Positions 1 to 5,889 of a DNA stretch of 6,129 nucleotides are shown here, in pieces. Where the stretch lies: positions 1 to 6,129 of the forward strand of contig RFQW01000110.1 in the NCBI GenBank assembly GCA_009924765.1. Reading direction: 5' to 3'. How positions within the stretch are numbered: the stretch's first letter is position 1; every line of letters starts with the position of its first letter. The position numbers were made by a program, and so were the translations under genes. The stretch is from Planctomycetota bacterium. GTDB lineage: Bacteria; Planctomycetota; Phycisphaerae; Phycisphaerales; SM1A02. The notes below the pieces were generated by a model. The model was not told the DNA's origin. It saw only the letters and a list, made by a program, of their open reading frames with translations, and searched no databases.

Positions 1-480
1 CAGCTGCGAGTTGGGCACATAGCTGAAGTAGAAGCGCTTGGTGGTGCCCGGGATCAGCCAGCCCTTGAAACTGCCGCTGCCGTCCACCGGCGGCTGCGCC
101 GCTGGATCGATGAATATGTTGCTGCCTTGCGGCGGCACGGGCACCGAGGCGTTGTCGACCGCGATGTCCGCGTAGGGCGCCTGATCCACCATGGGCGCCA
201 CGGCGTTGGCCCAGTAGCGCTGCAGGTCGTTCAGGTTGGTCACCATGTCCTTCGCGTCCTTCAGACCTTCCCAGGGAATCAGGCCCTTGCGATCCGAAGC
301 GAAGTTGCTGTAGCCGATGCCCCACTGACGCAGGTTGCTCATGCTCACGCTGGCCCGCGCGCGTGCGCGGAACGAGCCGATGGCAGGCAGCATGAGTCCG
401 AGCAGCAGGGCGATGACGGCGATCACCACCAGCAACTCGACCAGCGTGAAACCCGAGCGCGACCGGATGTGCTTTTGCAT
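1..480 (-). CDS. Prepilin-like (type II/IV pseudopilin) protein, partial
   Basis: The frame is open from the ATG at 480-478 to the left edge: 160 codons are visible and the C-terminus is missing. The N-terminus is a textbook class III signal: a short basic leader (K3, R6, R8), then G10|F11-T-L-V-E15, the prepilin peptidase cleavage and methylation site with the conserved Glu at +5. A hydrophobic helix follows at about residues 13-33. An SMSNLRQW stretch after the helix is typical of planctomycete proteins of this class (DUF1559-like style), but the visible part does not prove membership. By family knowledge such proteins are processed at the inner membrane and assemble into a pseudopilus or pilus-like fibre. 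The start codon shares one base with the stop of the upstream gene and no strong Shine-Dalgarno is visible, so translation is probably coupled. The prepilin call is secure; the specific role is unknown. Confidence 0.9.
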   Translation of the reverse strand, partial: MQKHIRSRSGFTLVELLVVIAVIALLLGLMLPAIGSFRARARASVSMSNLRQWGIGYSNFASDRKGLIPWEGLKDAKDMVTNLNDLQRYWANAVAPMVDQAPYADIAVDNASVPVPPQGSNIFIDPAAQPPVDGSGSFKGWLIPGTTKRFYFSYVPNSQL

Positions 481-2225
481 CACTGGCAGGGGCCCGTGCT
501 GAGCAGGATGAGCGCGATGTCGCCGAAGTCCGTATCGCCGTTGCCGTCGAGATCGCTGGTGCAGCCGCCGCAGGGCCCATAGTCGAGCAGCGCAACGGCC
601 ACGTCGCCGGAGCCCACCGAGCCGTCGCCATCCAGGTCGCCGAAGCACACCACGACACATGCAGGCAGGCCGCTGAAATCCTGCGTGCGCACCACGCCGT
701 CGTCGGGGCACACCGCCCAGGTGTTGGCCTTGCCGAAGGTGCTGTTCACGCCAGTGTCATCCAGAGCCGAGCAACCCGTGATGCGCCCCGACGGATTGTC
801 GGTCAGGCGGCACACATCCGTGCCGTCCACGCCGCCGCGGTAGTAGCCCAGGCTGCCTTCGCCGGACGAGGGCAGGATCACGTTTCCGTTCGCGTCCTTC
901 ACCGTCATCACCCAGTTGTCGTTGCTGGTGGTGAAGCTGCCGAAGGTGGCGCCGGCCTTGGTGCTGGTGCTGCTGGCCACCACCGCCGTGTCGCGGCTGT
1001 AGATGTTGATCCAGTTGTCCCCGGTCGTGGCGTCCAGATTCAGGTCGGTGTTGCGACCGCCCGACGCCTGGTTCTTCTCGATCACCGTGATGATGGTGCC
1101 GGCGGGCAGCGAGGCCAGGGCCTCCACATCGGAACGCAGTGTGATCACGCCGCTGTTGCCGCCGCTCTTGTTCTCGCGCCACTCGATGCGGGCGCCGCGC
1201 AGGTCCACGCCGCACACGGCGGTGACCATCTCGAACCAGTTGCCGCCGTTGCCGAGCGTGCGACCGAAGAACGGATCGGCCGCGCGGCCGCCATTGCCGT
1301 CCAGCGTGGCCGTTCCGCCGTTCAGGTAGCTGGTGCTCGAAACGGCGTTGTACTCGTTCAGCAGCATGGGCACGCCGCTGGCGCACTCGGCAAGCACCGG
1401 TGCGCGCATTTGCGCGAAGAAATCGCCCTGATTGTTCTTGCAGGTGAGATTGATCGGATCACCCCAGCTGTTGGGACGACCGAAGGTGCTGCTGTCCGAG
1501 TCGTCGTACATGCTGGTGTTGCTCACCATGCGCGGGTCGCCCTCCAGGCGGCAGACCTCGGTGCTTGCAACGCCGCCGCCGGCGTAGCCCAGTGCACCCT
1601 CGCCACACTCGGGCGTCACCACCTGGCCGGCCGCGTTCACAACCTGCAGCAGCCAGCCATCGTTGCCCACGCTGAAGTTGCCCGGGGCGTCGGTGGCCAC
1701 ATTGGTCACGGTGCTGATCAGGCCGGTGTTGGCCATGGTGTGCACGTTCAACCACCAGTCGCCATTGCATGGATCAAAGGTGAAGTCGTCGTCGTAGCCG
1801 GGCTGCGTCTGGCCGGTGGCCTTGAACTCGATCACCGTGAGGATGGTTCCGCGCAGATTCGACCAGCGGCTGTCGTTCGAGAAGGTGATGATGCCCTGGT
1901 TCACCATGCTGTCGCCGTACCACAGGTCGGAGCCGTTGGTGGTGAACTTCAGGTTCTCCGCCCAGCGCAGCTTCCAGCCGCGGATGTCCAGGTGGTCCTG
2001 CGTCACCACCAGCTCGATCCAGTTGTTCTGGTTGCCGATCACGCGACCGAAGGTGAGGTCACCCGCCACGCCACCCGTGGCATCGGCGGTGGCCGTGCCA
2101 GCGTTGAGCCACTTGGTGCTGCCCACAGCGTTGTACTCGTTCATCACCAGGCCGCCCGCGAGCACCGATGAAGCAAGGCAGGTGGTAACGATGGACGCGA
2201 TGGCGATGGAAGCCGTGTGCTGCAT
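480..2225 (-). CDS. Secreted protein with two lamin-tail-like repeats and dockerin-like C-terminus
   Basis: This 581-residue protein begins with a probable Sec signal: hydrophobic core at about residues 7-22 and likely cleavage after VLA at 23. The n-region has no Lys or Arg, which is unusual. Two homologous units follow, about residues 26-256 and 287-504. Each opens with (V/L)xNEYNAV and has an N-W-(I/F)-E core and D-(I/L)-R-G, recalling the lamin-tail domain. Each later has a TVIE strand, a GEGxLGY...GGV...VCRL block and a DD...STFGxxNxW end. Residues 528-581 carry two dockerin/EF-hand-like calcium loops: D530-x-D532-x-D534...D541 and D558-x-D560-x-N562...D569, each followed by GPC. Such tails are common in Phycisphaerae exported proteins and are thought to act in surface attachment; that is inference here. 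The start at 2225 is supported by GGAG 7 nt upstream. It is first of a two-gene unit with the prepilin. The ligand is unknown; no catalytic motif was seen. Confidence 0.88.
   Translation of the reverse strand: MQHTASIAIASIVTTCLASSVLAGGLVMNEYNAVGSTKWLNAGTATADATGGVAGDLTFGRVIGNQNNWIELVVTQDHLDIRGWKLRWAENLKFTTNGSDLWYGDSMVNQGIITFSNDSRWSNLRGTILTVIEFKATGQTQPGYDDDFTFDPCNGDWWLNVHTMANTGLISTVTNVATDAPGNFSVGNDGWLLQVVNAAGQVVTPECGEGALGYAGGGVASTEVCRLEGDPRMVSNTSMYDDSDSSTFGRPNSWGDPINLTCKNNQGDFFAQMRAPVLAECASGVPMLLNEYNAVSSTSYLNGGTATLDGNGGRAADPFFGRTLGNGGNWFEMVTAVCGVDLRGARIEWRENKSGGNSGVITLRSDVEALASLPAGTIITVIEKNQASGGRNTDLNLDATTGDNWINIYSRDTAVVASSTSTKAGATFGSFTTSNDNWVMTVKDANGNVILPSSGEGSLGYYRGGVDGTDVCRLTDNPSGRITGCSALDDTGVNSTFGKANTWAVCPDDGVVRTQDFSGLPACVVVCFGDLDGDGSVGSGDVAVALLDYGPCGGCTSDLDGNGDTDFGDIALILLSTGPCQ
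483..644 (-). other. Dockerin-like EF-hand pair at the C-terminus of the secreted protein
   Basis: Encodes residues 528-581. Two 12-residue calcium-loop patterns (D-x-D-x-D-G...D and D-x-D-x-N-G...D) are each followed by a short hydrophobic helix and then GPC. The helix pattern VAVALL / IALILL matches dockerin geometry. The protein ends one residue after the last Cys. No cohesin partner is visible in the window, so the binding partner is unknown. Confidence 0.8.
714..1367 (-). repeat. Protein-level tandem repeat, unit 2 (lamin-tail-like)
   Basis: Encodes residues 287-504 of the secreted protein. The landmarks of unit 1 recur in the same order: NEYNAV (290-295), NWFEM (329-333), DLRGA (341-345), TVIE (380-383), DNWINI (403-408), GEGSLGY (455-461), VCRL (471-474) and STFGKANTW (495-503). 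A linker of about 30 residues (257-286) separates it from unit 1. Confidence 0.8.
1458..2150 (-). repeat. Protein-level tandem repeat, unit 1 (lamin-tail-like)
   Basis: Encodes residues 26-256 of the secreted protein. It contains NEYNAV (29-34), NNWIEL (67-72), DIRGW (80-84), TVIE (130-133), DWWLNV (156-161), GEGALGY (208-214) and STFGRPNSW (246-254). It is about 14 residues longer than unit 2, mainly through an insertion after the RWAEN segment. The two units are clearly homologous in protein but well diverged, which points to an old duplication. Confidence 0.8.
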
Positions 2226-2232
2226 GATCTTG

Positions 2233-2236
2233 CTCC
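2233..2236 (-). promoter_or_regulatory. Shine-Dalgarno (GGAG) of the secreted repeat protein
   Basis: On the minus strand GGAG lies 7 nt before the ATG at 2225. It is the clearest ribosome binding site in the window and fixes that start; the other genes have weak or no recognisable sites. Confidence 0.7.
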
Positions 2237-2388
2237 AATTGGGTTTGTGGCGTTCCCGACGAAGGGGCCGAGGACGACGAGAGGTGCAACAGTTTCCCCT
2301 GAAGTACCGGCCGAGGCAATCAAATATGTGTGGGCCTCATGTTCAGAAATCATGTGCATTGTGTGAAGCGGCCTCGCACCCATTTCCG

Positions 2389-2404
2389 CTTGTGGCACCA
2401 CAAG
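2389..2404. promoter_or_regulatory. Perfect 16-bp palindrome, possible operator
   Basis: The sequence is CTTGTGG-CA-CCACAAG: two perfect 7-bp arms around a 2-bp centre, ending 18 bp before the cupredoxin start codon. The tiny centre makes it a better candidate for a dimeric regulator site than for an RNA hairpin. The position, between promoter and start codon or overlapping the promoter, would suit repression of the cupredoxin gene. No regulator gene is present in the window, so this is inference from symmetry and position. Confidence 0.4.
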
Positions 2405-2422
2405 TGCCTGTAAAGTGGCCGG

Positions 2423-3247
2423 ATGCAACGCACGCTCGCCCTGACGCTGATTCTTTTGTCCATGCCGTGCGGGGCTCAGGCGCAGACCCCGCCTACCGAT
2501 CCGCATGCCGGTCACGCCGGCCACGGTGCGCCAGCCGATGCGGGTGCCGCGCCCACCGACCTGGATCCCATGCGCGATGCAGGCGTTCCGGCCGCCAGCC
2601 GAGTGCAGGCGCTGGAAGCCAAGGCCAAGGCGGCGAACCAGAGCGTGGCCGCCGCAACATGGCAAGCGATCGAGGCGTGCGACACCTGTCTTGCCGCCAA
2701 CGACTTGGCGGCCGTGCTGGCCTCACGGCCCGCAATCGAAGTGAAGCCACTCGAGCCTGCGTTGGTCGCCAAGTCGAAGGACACCGCCAACACGCGCGCA
2801 CGCGCCGCAGCGGCCCGCGCACTTCTGGCGCTGCCCGCCGATCAGCAGCCTGCCGAAGCGAAGGCGTTGCAGCCCACCATGCTGAAGACCACATCGGTTG
2901 TGGGTCGCATGTCATGGGATCCGAAGGAGTTTCAGGCGGCTCCCGGTGCACTGGTGTGCATCGAGATGAACAACCCCGACTCCATGCAGCACAACATGCT
3001 GCTGGTGGCGCCCGGCGCACTGAGCGAGATCGGCGTGGCCGCGGACAAGCTGGGTGAAGGTCCCGAGGGCAAGCGTCGGCAGTTCGTGCCCGACAGTCCC
3101 AAGGTGCTGCAGGTGATGGGTCTGGTGGCGCCCGGTCAGTCGATGCAGCTGTGGTTCTTCGCGCCGGACAAGCCGGGCACCTATCCACTGGTGTGCACCT
3201 ACCCGGGCCACTGGCGCCTGATGAACGGCAAGCTGAAGGTGAAGTGA
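2423..3247 (+). CDS. Exported azurin/plastocyanin-like cupredoxin
   Basis: This 274-residue protein starts with a Sec signal (hydrophobic core at about 4-15, cleavage near AQA at 18-20), placing it in the periplasm or outside. A His cluster HAGHAGH follows at 28-34. An Ala-rich, probably helical region covers about 55-155 and includes CDTC at 86-89. The cupredoxin domain spans about 157-274. A complete azurin-type blue copper ligand set is visible: H190 in MQHN, C258, H263 (C-x4-H) and M267 (H-x3-M). The sequence around them (CTYPGHWRLMNG) matches copper domains often found at the end of large PVC-phylum dehydrogenases, but here it stands alone. Expected role: one-electron transfer, with the redox partner unknown. 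The start at 2423 is chosen because it gives the signal peptide; upstream there is only a weak AAAGTGG-like site. It converges on the glycosyltransferase gene with a 10-bp gap. Confidence 0.9.
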   Translation: MQRTLALTLILLSMPCGAQAQTPPTDPHAGHAGHGAPADAGAAPTDLDPMRDAGVPAASRVQALEAKAKAANQSVAAATWQAIEACDTCLAANDLAAVLASRPAIEVKPLEPALVAKSKDTANTRARAAAARALLALPADQQPAEAKALQPTMLKTTSVVGRMSWDPKEFQAAPGALVCIEMNNPDSMQHNMLLVAPGALSEIGVAADKLGEGPEGKRRQFVPDSPKVLQVMGLVAPGQSMQLWFFAPDKPGTYPLVCTYPGHWRLMNGKLKVK

Positions 3248-3252
3248 TCGCC

Positions 3253-3280
3253 GCGCGTCAGCGGTTGGCTGCGCGTTGTT
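3253..3280 (+). terminator. Possible terminator hairpin after the cupredoxin gene
   Basis: Starting 6 nt after the cupredoxin stop, CGCG(3254-3257)-T-CAGC can pair with GCTG-CGCG (3268-3275). This gives eight GC-rich pairs with one bulged T and a GGTTG loop. TTGTT follows on the plus strand, a weak U-rich tail. It overlaps the stop codon and last codons of the convergent glycosyltransferase gene. On the minus strand no T tract follows, so it would serve the plus direction mainly. Confidence 0.35.
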
Positions 3281-4016
3281 GGCGCGCGCGTTCCCAGCGC
3301 TTGGCGTGTCGCCAGAAGGTGCCCTCGGCGGTACCGAAGGCGATCAACAAGCCTGCGTAGCCATCCAGGATTCCGCCCTTCAGCAGGTATCCGCGAATGA
3401 ACGCGAAGATGGCGCGCAGCAGCGCGAGCGGAGGTGGCGCGCCGCGCTTGCCTGGCATCTGCGCCGACAGATCGGAGTAGCGCTGCATGGTGTCCACCAT
3501 GGCGTGCAGCGAGTCGAATGGATGATGCTGCAGCACGCCACGCAGCGCGCCGGTCGTTCCCTTCACCAGCACGCGTTCATGAACCGGATCGGGCGAGAAG
3601 CGACCAGCGTTGCGACGGAACAGCCGAACCGGCGTGTCGTTGCGCCAGTCGCCGAACCGGATGGTGCGGCCGAGGAACGTGTTGCGGCGCGTCACCGCGA
3701 ACGCCGCATGCGAGCCGCCCTGCTTCACGGCCTGCAGCACCGCATCGCGCAGGGCGGGCGTGACGCGCTCATCGCAATCGATGCTGAACACCCAGTCGCC
3801 GGTGGCATGATCGAGCGCGACATTCTTCTGTGGGCCAAAGCCCAGCCATGACTGCTCGAACACCTTCTCGGTGAAGCGGCGCGCGATGTGCTGGGTGCCG
3901 TCGATGCTGCCCGAATCCACCACCACGATCTCGTCGCAGAACGAGACCGACTGCAGGCACGCCTCGATGTTGGCCGCCTCGTTCTTGCAGATCAGGATGG
4001 CGCTGAGTGTGGGCAT
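3258..4016 (-). CDS. Family 2 glycosyltransferase, WaaE/KdtX-like
   Basis: This 252-residue protein has a GT-A fold pattern. An N-terminal strand leads to CKNEAANI (10-17), followed by VVVDSGSIDGT (31-41) for nucleotide-sugar binding and the metal-binding DxD, D80-C-D82-E83. PDPVHERV is at 142-149. The C-terminal part (about 195-229) is hydrophobic, with KGGILDGYAG at 213-222, a motif typical of WaaE/KdtX-type beta-glucosyltransferases, and suits membrane-surface association. By family knowledge it transfers a sugar from a nucleotide donor to lipopolysaccharide core or a similar surface glycan; the acceptor here is not known. The length is normal for the family and the gene appears intact. 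Its ATG is 3 nt after the kynU stop, with no clear Shine-Dalgarno, so it is probably co-transcribed and translated by reinitiation. It could also act on other glycolipids or glycoproteins. Confidence 0.88.
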   Translation of the reverse strand: MPTLSAILICKNEAANIEACLQSVSFCDEIVVVDSGSIDGTQHIARRFTEKVFEQSWLGFGPQKNVALDHATGDWVFSIDCDERVTPALRDAVLQAVKQGGSHAAFAVTRRNTFLGRTIRFGDWRNDTPVRLFRRNAGRFSPDPVHERVLVKGTTGALRGVLQHHPFDSLHAMVDTMQRYSDLSAQMPGKRGAPPPLALLRAIFAFIRGYLLKGGILDGYAGLLIAFGTAEGTFWRHAKRWERARQQRAANR

Positions 4017-4019
4017 GAA

Positions 4020-5327
4020 TCAGGCGTGCAGGATGTCGGCCAGCGCCGTGGCGAACGCGTGCACTTCGGCGAAGGTGTTGAAGAAGGGGGCGGCGGGGCT
4101 TGCGCGCACCACATCGGGTTCGCGGAAGTCGCACCAGAAGCCGCGTTCATGCAGCTTGGCGGCCACGCCGCGCGCGTCACCTGGAATGCGGATCGACAGC
4201 TGGCAGCCGCGCGAACCCACATCCGCCGGCGTGATCACGCTGCAGCGATCCGCCGCCAGCGTGCGAAGCATGAACTCCATGTAGCTGGTCAGTGCCTTGC
4301 TCTTCTGGCGCAGCGCGGGCAGACCCGCCTCGTCGAACAGGTTCAGGCTGGCCTTCAGCGGCGCGCTGGAGAGGATCGGTGGGTTGGTCAGCTGCCAACC
4401 ATCGGCACCCACCGCCGGCACGAAGGTGTCCAGCATGCGCATGCGCTCGCTGATGTCGTTGCCCCACCAGCCCGCGAAGCGCGGTCGCTGCAGGTCATGC
4501 GCATGGCGCGCGTGCACGAAGCATCCGGCCAGGCTGCCCGGCCCAGCGTTCAGGTACTTGTAGCTGCACCAGGCGGCGAAGTCGCAGTTCCAGTCGTGCA
4601 GGTGCATGGGCACATTGCCCACCGCATGCGCCAGGTCGAAGCCGCAGAACGCGCCAGCCTTGTGCGCGGCCGCGGTGATGGCCTGCATGTCCAGCACCTG
4701 TCCCGTGAAGTAGTTCAGTCCACCGATCAGCACCAGCGCCAGCGCATCACCTTCGCGCTCGATGGCTTGCACGAAATCCTGCGTGGTGAAGCACGCCTCG
4801 CCGTTGCGTGGCGCCACCTTCACCACATGCTGCGCCGGGTCGAAGCCGCGCACGCACATGTGACTCTCGATGGCGTAGGTGTCGCTTGGAAACGCGCCCG
4901 CCTCCATCAGGATGCGCGTGCGCTTGCCTTCGGGTCGCCAGAAGCTGGCCAGCAGCAGGTGCAGGTTCACGCTGAGGCCGTTCATGGCCACGATCTCTTC
5001 GGGTGCGCCGCCCACCAGCTTGCCCAGCGGCTCGCGGAACATCTCGTGGTAGTGCACCCACGGGTGCGCGCCCTTGAAGCGCGCCTGCGAGGCATGCGTT
5101 CCCCACGCGTCGAGTTCCTGCATCACCAGATCGCGCGTGGCGCGCGGCATGGGTCCGAGCGAGTTGCCCACCAGATAGGTGATCGTGGTGCCGGCCGCGT
5201 CGCGGGGCAGTTCAAATCGGTCGCGAAAGCGCGCCAGCGGGTCGATGGAATCAAGATGGGCCGCGAAGCCCGCATCCGCCGAAAATTCGCGGAAAGACAG
5301 CTCAAGCGAGGCTGGCGCGGTGGTCAT
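4020..5327 (-). CDS. kynU: Kynureninase (EC 3.7.1.3)
   Basis: This 435-residue PLP enzyme cleaves L-kynurenine to anthranilate plus alanine, or 3-hydroxykynurenine to 3-hydroxyanthranilate, in cytoplasmic tryptophan catabolism or kynurenine-route NAD synthesis. Recognisable motifs include YLVGNSLG (51-58), MNGLSVNLHLL (115-125), FPSDTYA (146-152), FDLAHAVGNVP (230-240, with D231 expected to contact the PLP ring nitrogen), CSYKYLNAGPG (254-264, with K257 the Schiff-base lysine), GWWGN (286-290) and TNPPI (314-318). The length is normal. The frame is open 68 codons further upstream, to 5531, but those residues do not look like kynureninase and would overlap the divergent gene at 5389. The start at 5327, just before the family-like N-terminus, is therefore preferred, though it lacks a Shine-Dalgarno. 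No other kynurenine-pathway gene is in the window. Confidence 0.95.
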   Translation of the reverse strand: MTTAPASLELSFREFSADAGFAAHLDSIDPLARFRDRFELPRDAAGTTITYLVGNSLGPMPRATRDLVMQELDAWGTHASQARFKGAHPWVHYHEMFREPLGKLVGGAPEEIVAMNGLSVNLHLLLASFWRPEGKRTRILMEAGAFPSDTYAIESHMCVRGFDPAQHVVKVAPRNGEACFTTQDFVQAIEREGDALALVLIGGLNYFTGQVLDMQAITAAAHKAGAFCGFDLAHAVGNVPMHLHDWNCDFAAWCSYKYLNAGPGSLAGCFVHARHAHDLQRPRFAGWWGNDISERMRMLDTFVPAVGADGWQLTNPPILSSAPLKASLNLFDEAGLPALRQKSKALTSYMEFMLRTLAADRCSVITPADVGSRGCQLSIRIPGDARGVAAKLHERGFWCDFREPDVVRASPAAPFFNTFAEVHAFATALADILHA

Positions 5328-5388
5328 GGGGGCATGGTAGAGCGGATTTCGCTTCGGATTCACGCCTTCAGCCGATACCCTGTGCAGC
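5328..5388. promoter_or_regulatory. Short divergent spacer between kynU and the PH-like membrane protein gene
   Basis: These 61 bp separate two outward-reading starts, so both promoters must lie here or inside the opposite gene. CGGATT occurs twice, at 5343-5348 and 5355-5360, a direct repeat with 12-bp spacing. No convincing -35/-10 pair or Shine-Dalgarno was seen for either gene. Confidence 0.45.
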
Positions 5389-5889
5389 ATGACCACGCTG
5401 GCGCCCGTGGAATTCATTCGGCAAGGTTCCGTCGCCACGACGGACCGGCCAACCCCCGAGCAGGCCTTTGCCTGGACGGTGTGGCCTGCCAAGGAGCGCC
5501 CCATGCGAACGGTTGCGCTGCTCGCAGGCATGACCGCCTTTGGCGCGATGGCCGGTGTGGCTTTGCACGATGCGGCGTTGGGTGGCGTGGCGGGCCTGGC
5601 GCTTGCCGTGTCGGTGCAGCGCTACCTGCTGCCGACCGATCATGTGTTGAACAGCGATGGCATCACGGTGCATGAACCGCTGCGCGTGCGTCGCGTGGCG
5701 TGGACCGATGTGCAGGGCGTGATCTGGAAGCACGAGCAGGGATTCCTGCGCGTGTCGCGCGAAGTGTCTGGTCGCGCCGTTGCGCGCACCGATGGCATGC
5801 GCGGTTTCACCATCCTGCTCGGCAGCGATCCGGTGGCCGCCGAATCGCGTCGTCAGGCCGTGGACGCGTTCCTTCGCCGTCATGGCTGA
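5389..5889 (+). CDS. Two-helix membrane protein with PH-like C-terminal region
   Basis: This 166-residue protein has an N-terminal soluble segment containing WTVWPAKERP (29-38). Two adjacent hydrophobic segments at about 41-59 and 62-78 should form a membrane hairpin. The C-terminal part (about 80-166) reads like a small bacterial PH-type domain: YLLPTDHVLNSDGITV (79-94), then VAWTDVQGV (103-111), where the W-x-D-V step resembles the strand found in YdbS/DUF304-like proteins, and a final amphipathic helix (about 147-164). The function is not recognised; bPH proteins are generally membrane-associated with poorly known roles. The start at 5389 has no obvious Shine-Dalgarno. The stop lies inside the next gene (8-nt overlap), so the two are probably one transcription unit. 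The gene-likeness is good; the PH assignment is tentative. Confidence 0.7.
   Translation: MTTLAPVEFIRQGSVATTDRPTPEQAFAWTVWPAKERPMRTVALLAGMTAFGAMAGVALHDAALGGVAGLALAVSVQRYLLPTDHVLNSDGITVHEPLRVRRVAWTDVQGVIWKHEQGFLRVSREVSGRAVARTDGMRGFTILLGSDPVAAESRRQAVDAFLRRHG

Larger units (their letters stand above)
2226..2422. promoter_or_regulatory. Divergent intergenic region between the repeat protein and cupredoxin genes
   Basis: This 197-bp spacer must hold the promoters of both outward-reading genes. It includes a stretch visibly richer in A/T than its surroundings, about 2318-2366. No good -35/-10 pair was found on either strand. The best minus-strand candidate, TTTCTG and TATTTG spaced 17 bp (2349-2321), matches consensus poorly. 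A perfect palindrome lies at 2389-2404. A looser inverted repeat, AAGCGG (2366-2371) and CCGCTT (2386-2391), overlaps its left arm. No coding sequence was recognised here. Confidence 0.6.

Noticed and set aside
714..2150. Recent duplication or assembly artefact in the repeat protein
   Set aside because: The two units share motifs in order, but their lengths differ and most residues are diverged, so an old natural duplication is more likely.
2423..2485. Lipoprotein signal in the cupredoxin (C16)
   Set aside because: The residue before C16 is Pro, not Gly/Ala/Ser, so it is not a lipobox. The AQA site a few residues later fits ordinary signal peptidase cleavage.
2144..2665. 173-codon minus-strand frame across the spacer
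   Set aside because: It is antisense to the cupredoxin signal region and overlaps the repeat protein start out of frame. It has no domain signal, and the GGAG-ATG at 2225 explains that strand better.
2678..2692. Possible c-type heme site in the cupredoxin N-terminal region
   Set aside because: The motif is C-D-T-C-L. The required His after the second Cys is absent.
1816..3057. 413-codon plus-strand open frame spanning the divergent spacer
   Set aside because: It runs antisense to the repeat protein, through the spacer and then out of frame within the cupredoxin gene. Its composition is Arg/Ser/Cys-rich and motif-free.
5328..5531. 68-residue N-terminal extension of kynureninase
   Set aside because: The extra residues do not resemble the family, would overlap the divergent gene from 5389, and the family-like sequence begins at the ATG at 5327.
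3888..5675. Very long plus-strand open frame (595 codons) opposite kynU and the glycosyltransferase gene
   Set aside because: It lies antisense to two well-identified genes, its translation is His/Arg/Gln/Val-rich with no recognisable motif, and it crosses the kynU promoter region into the next gene. This is the usual shadow of high-GC codon bias.
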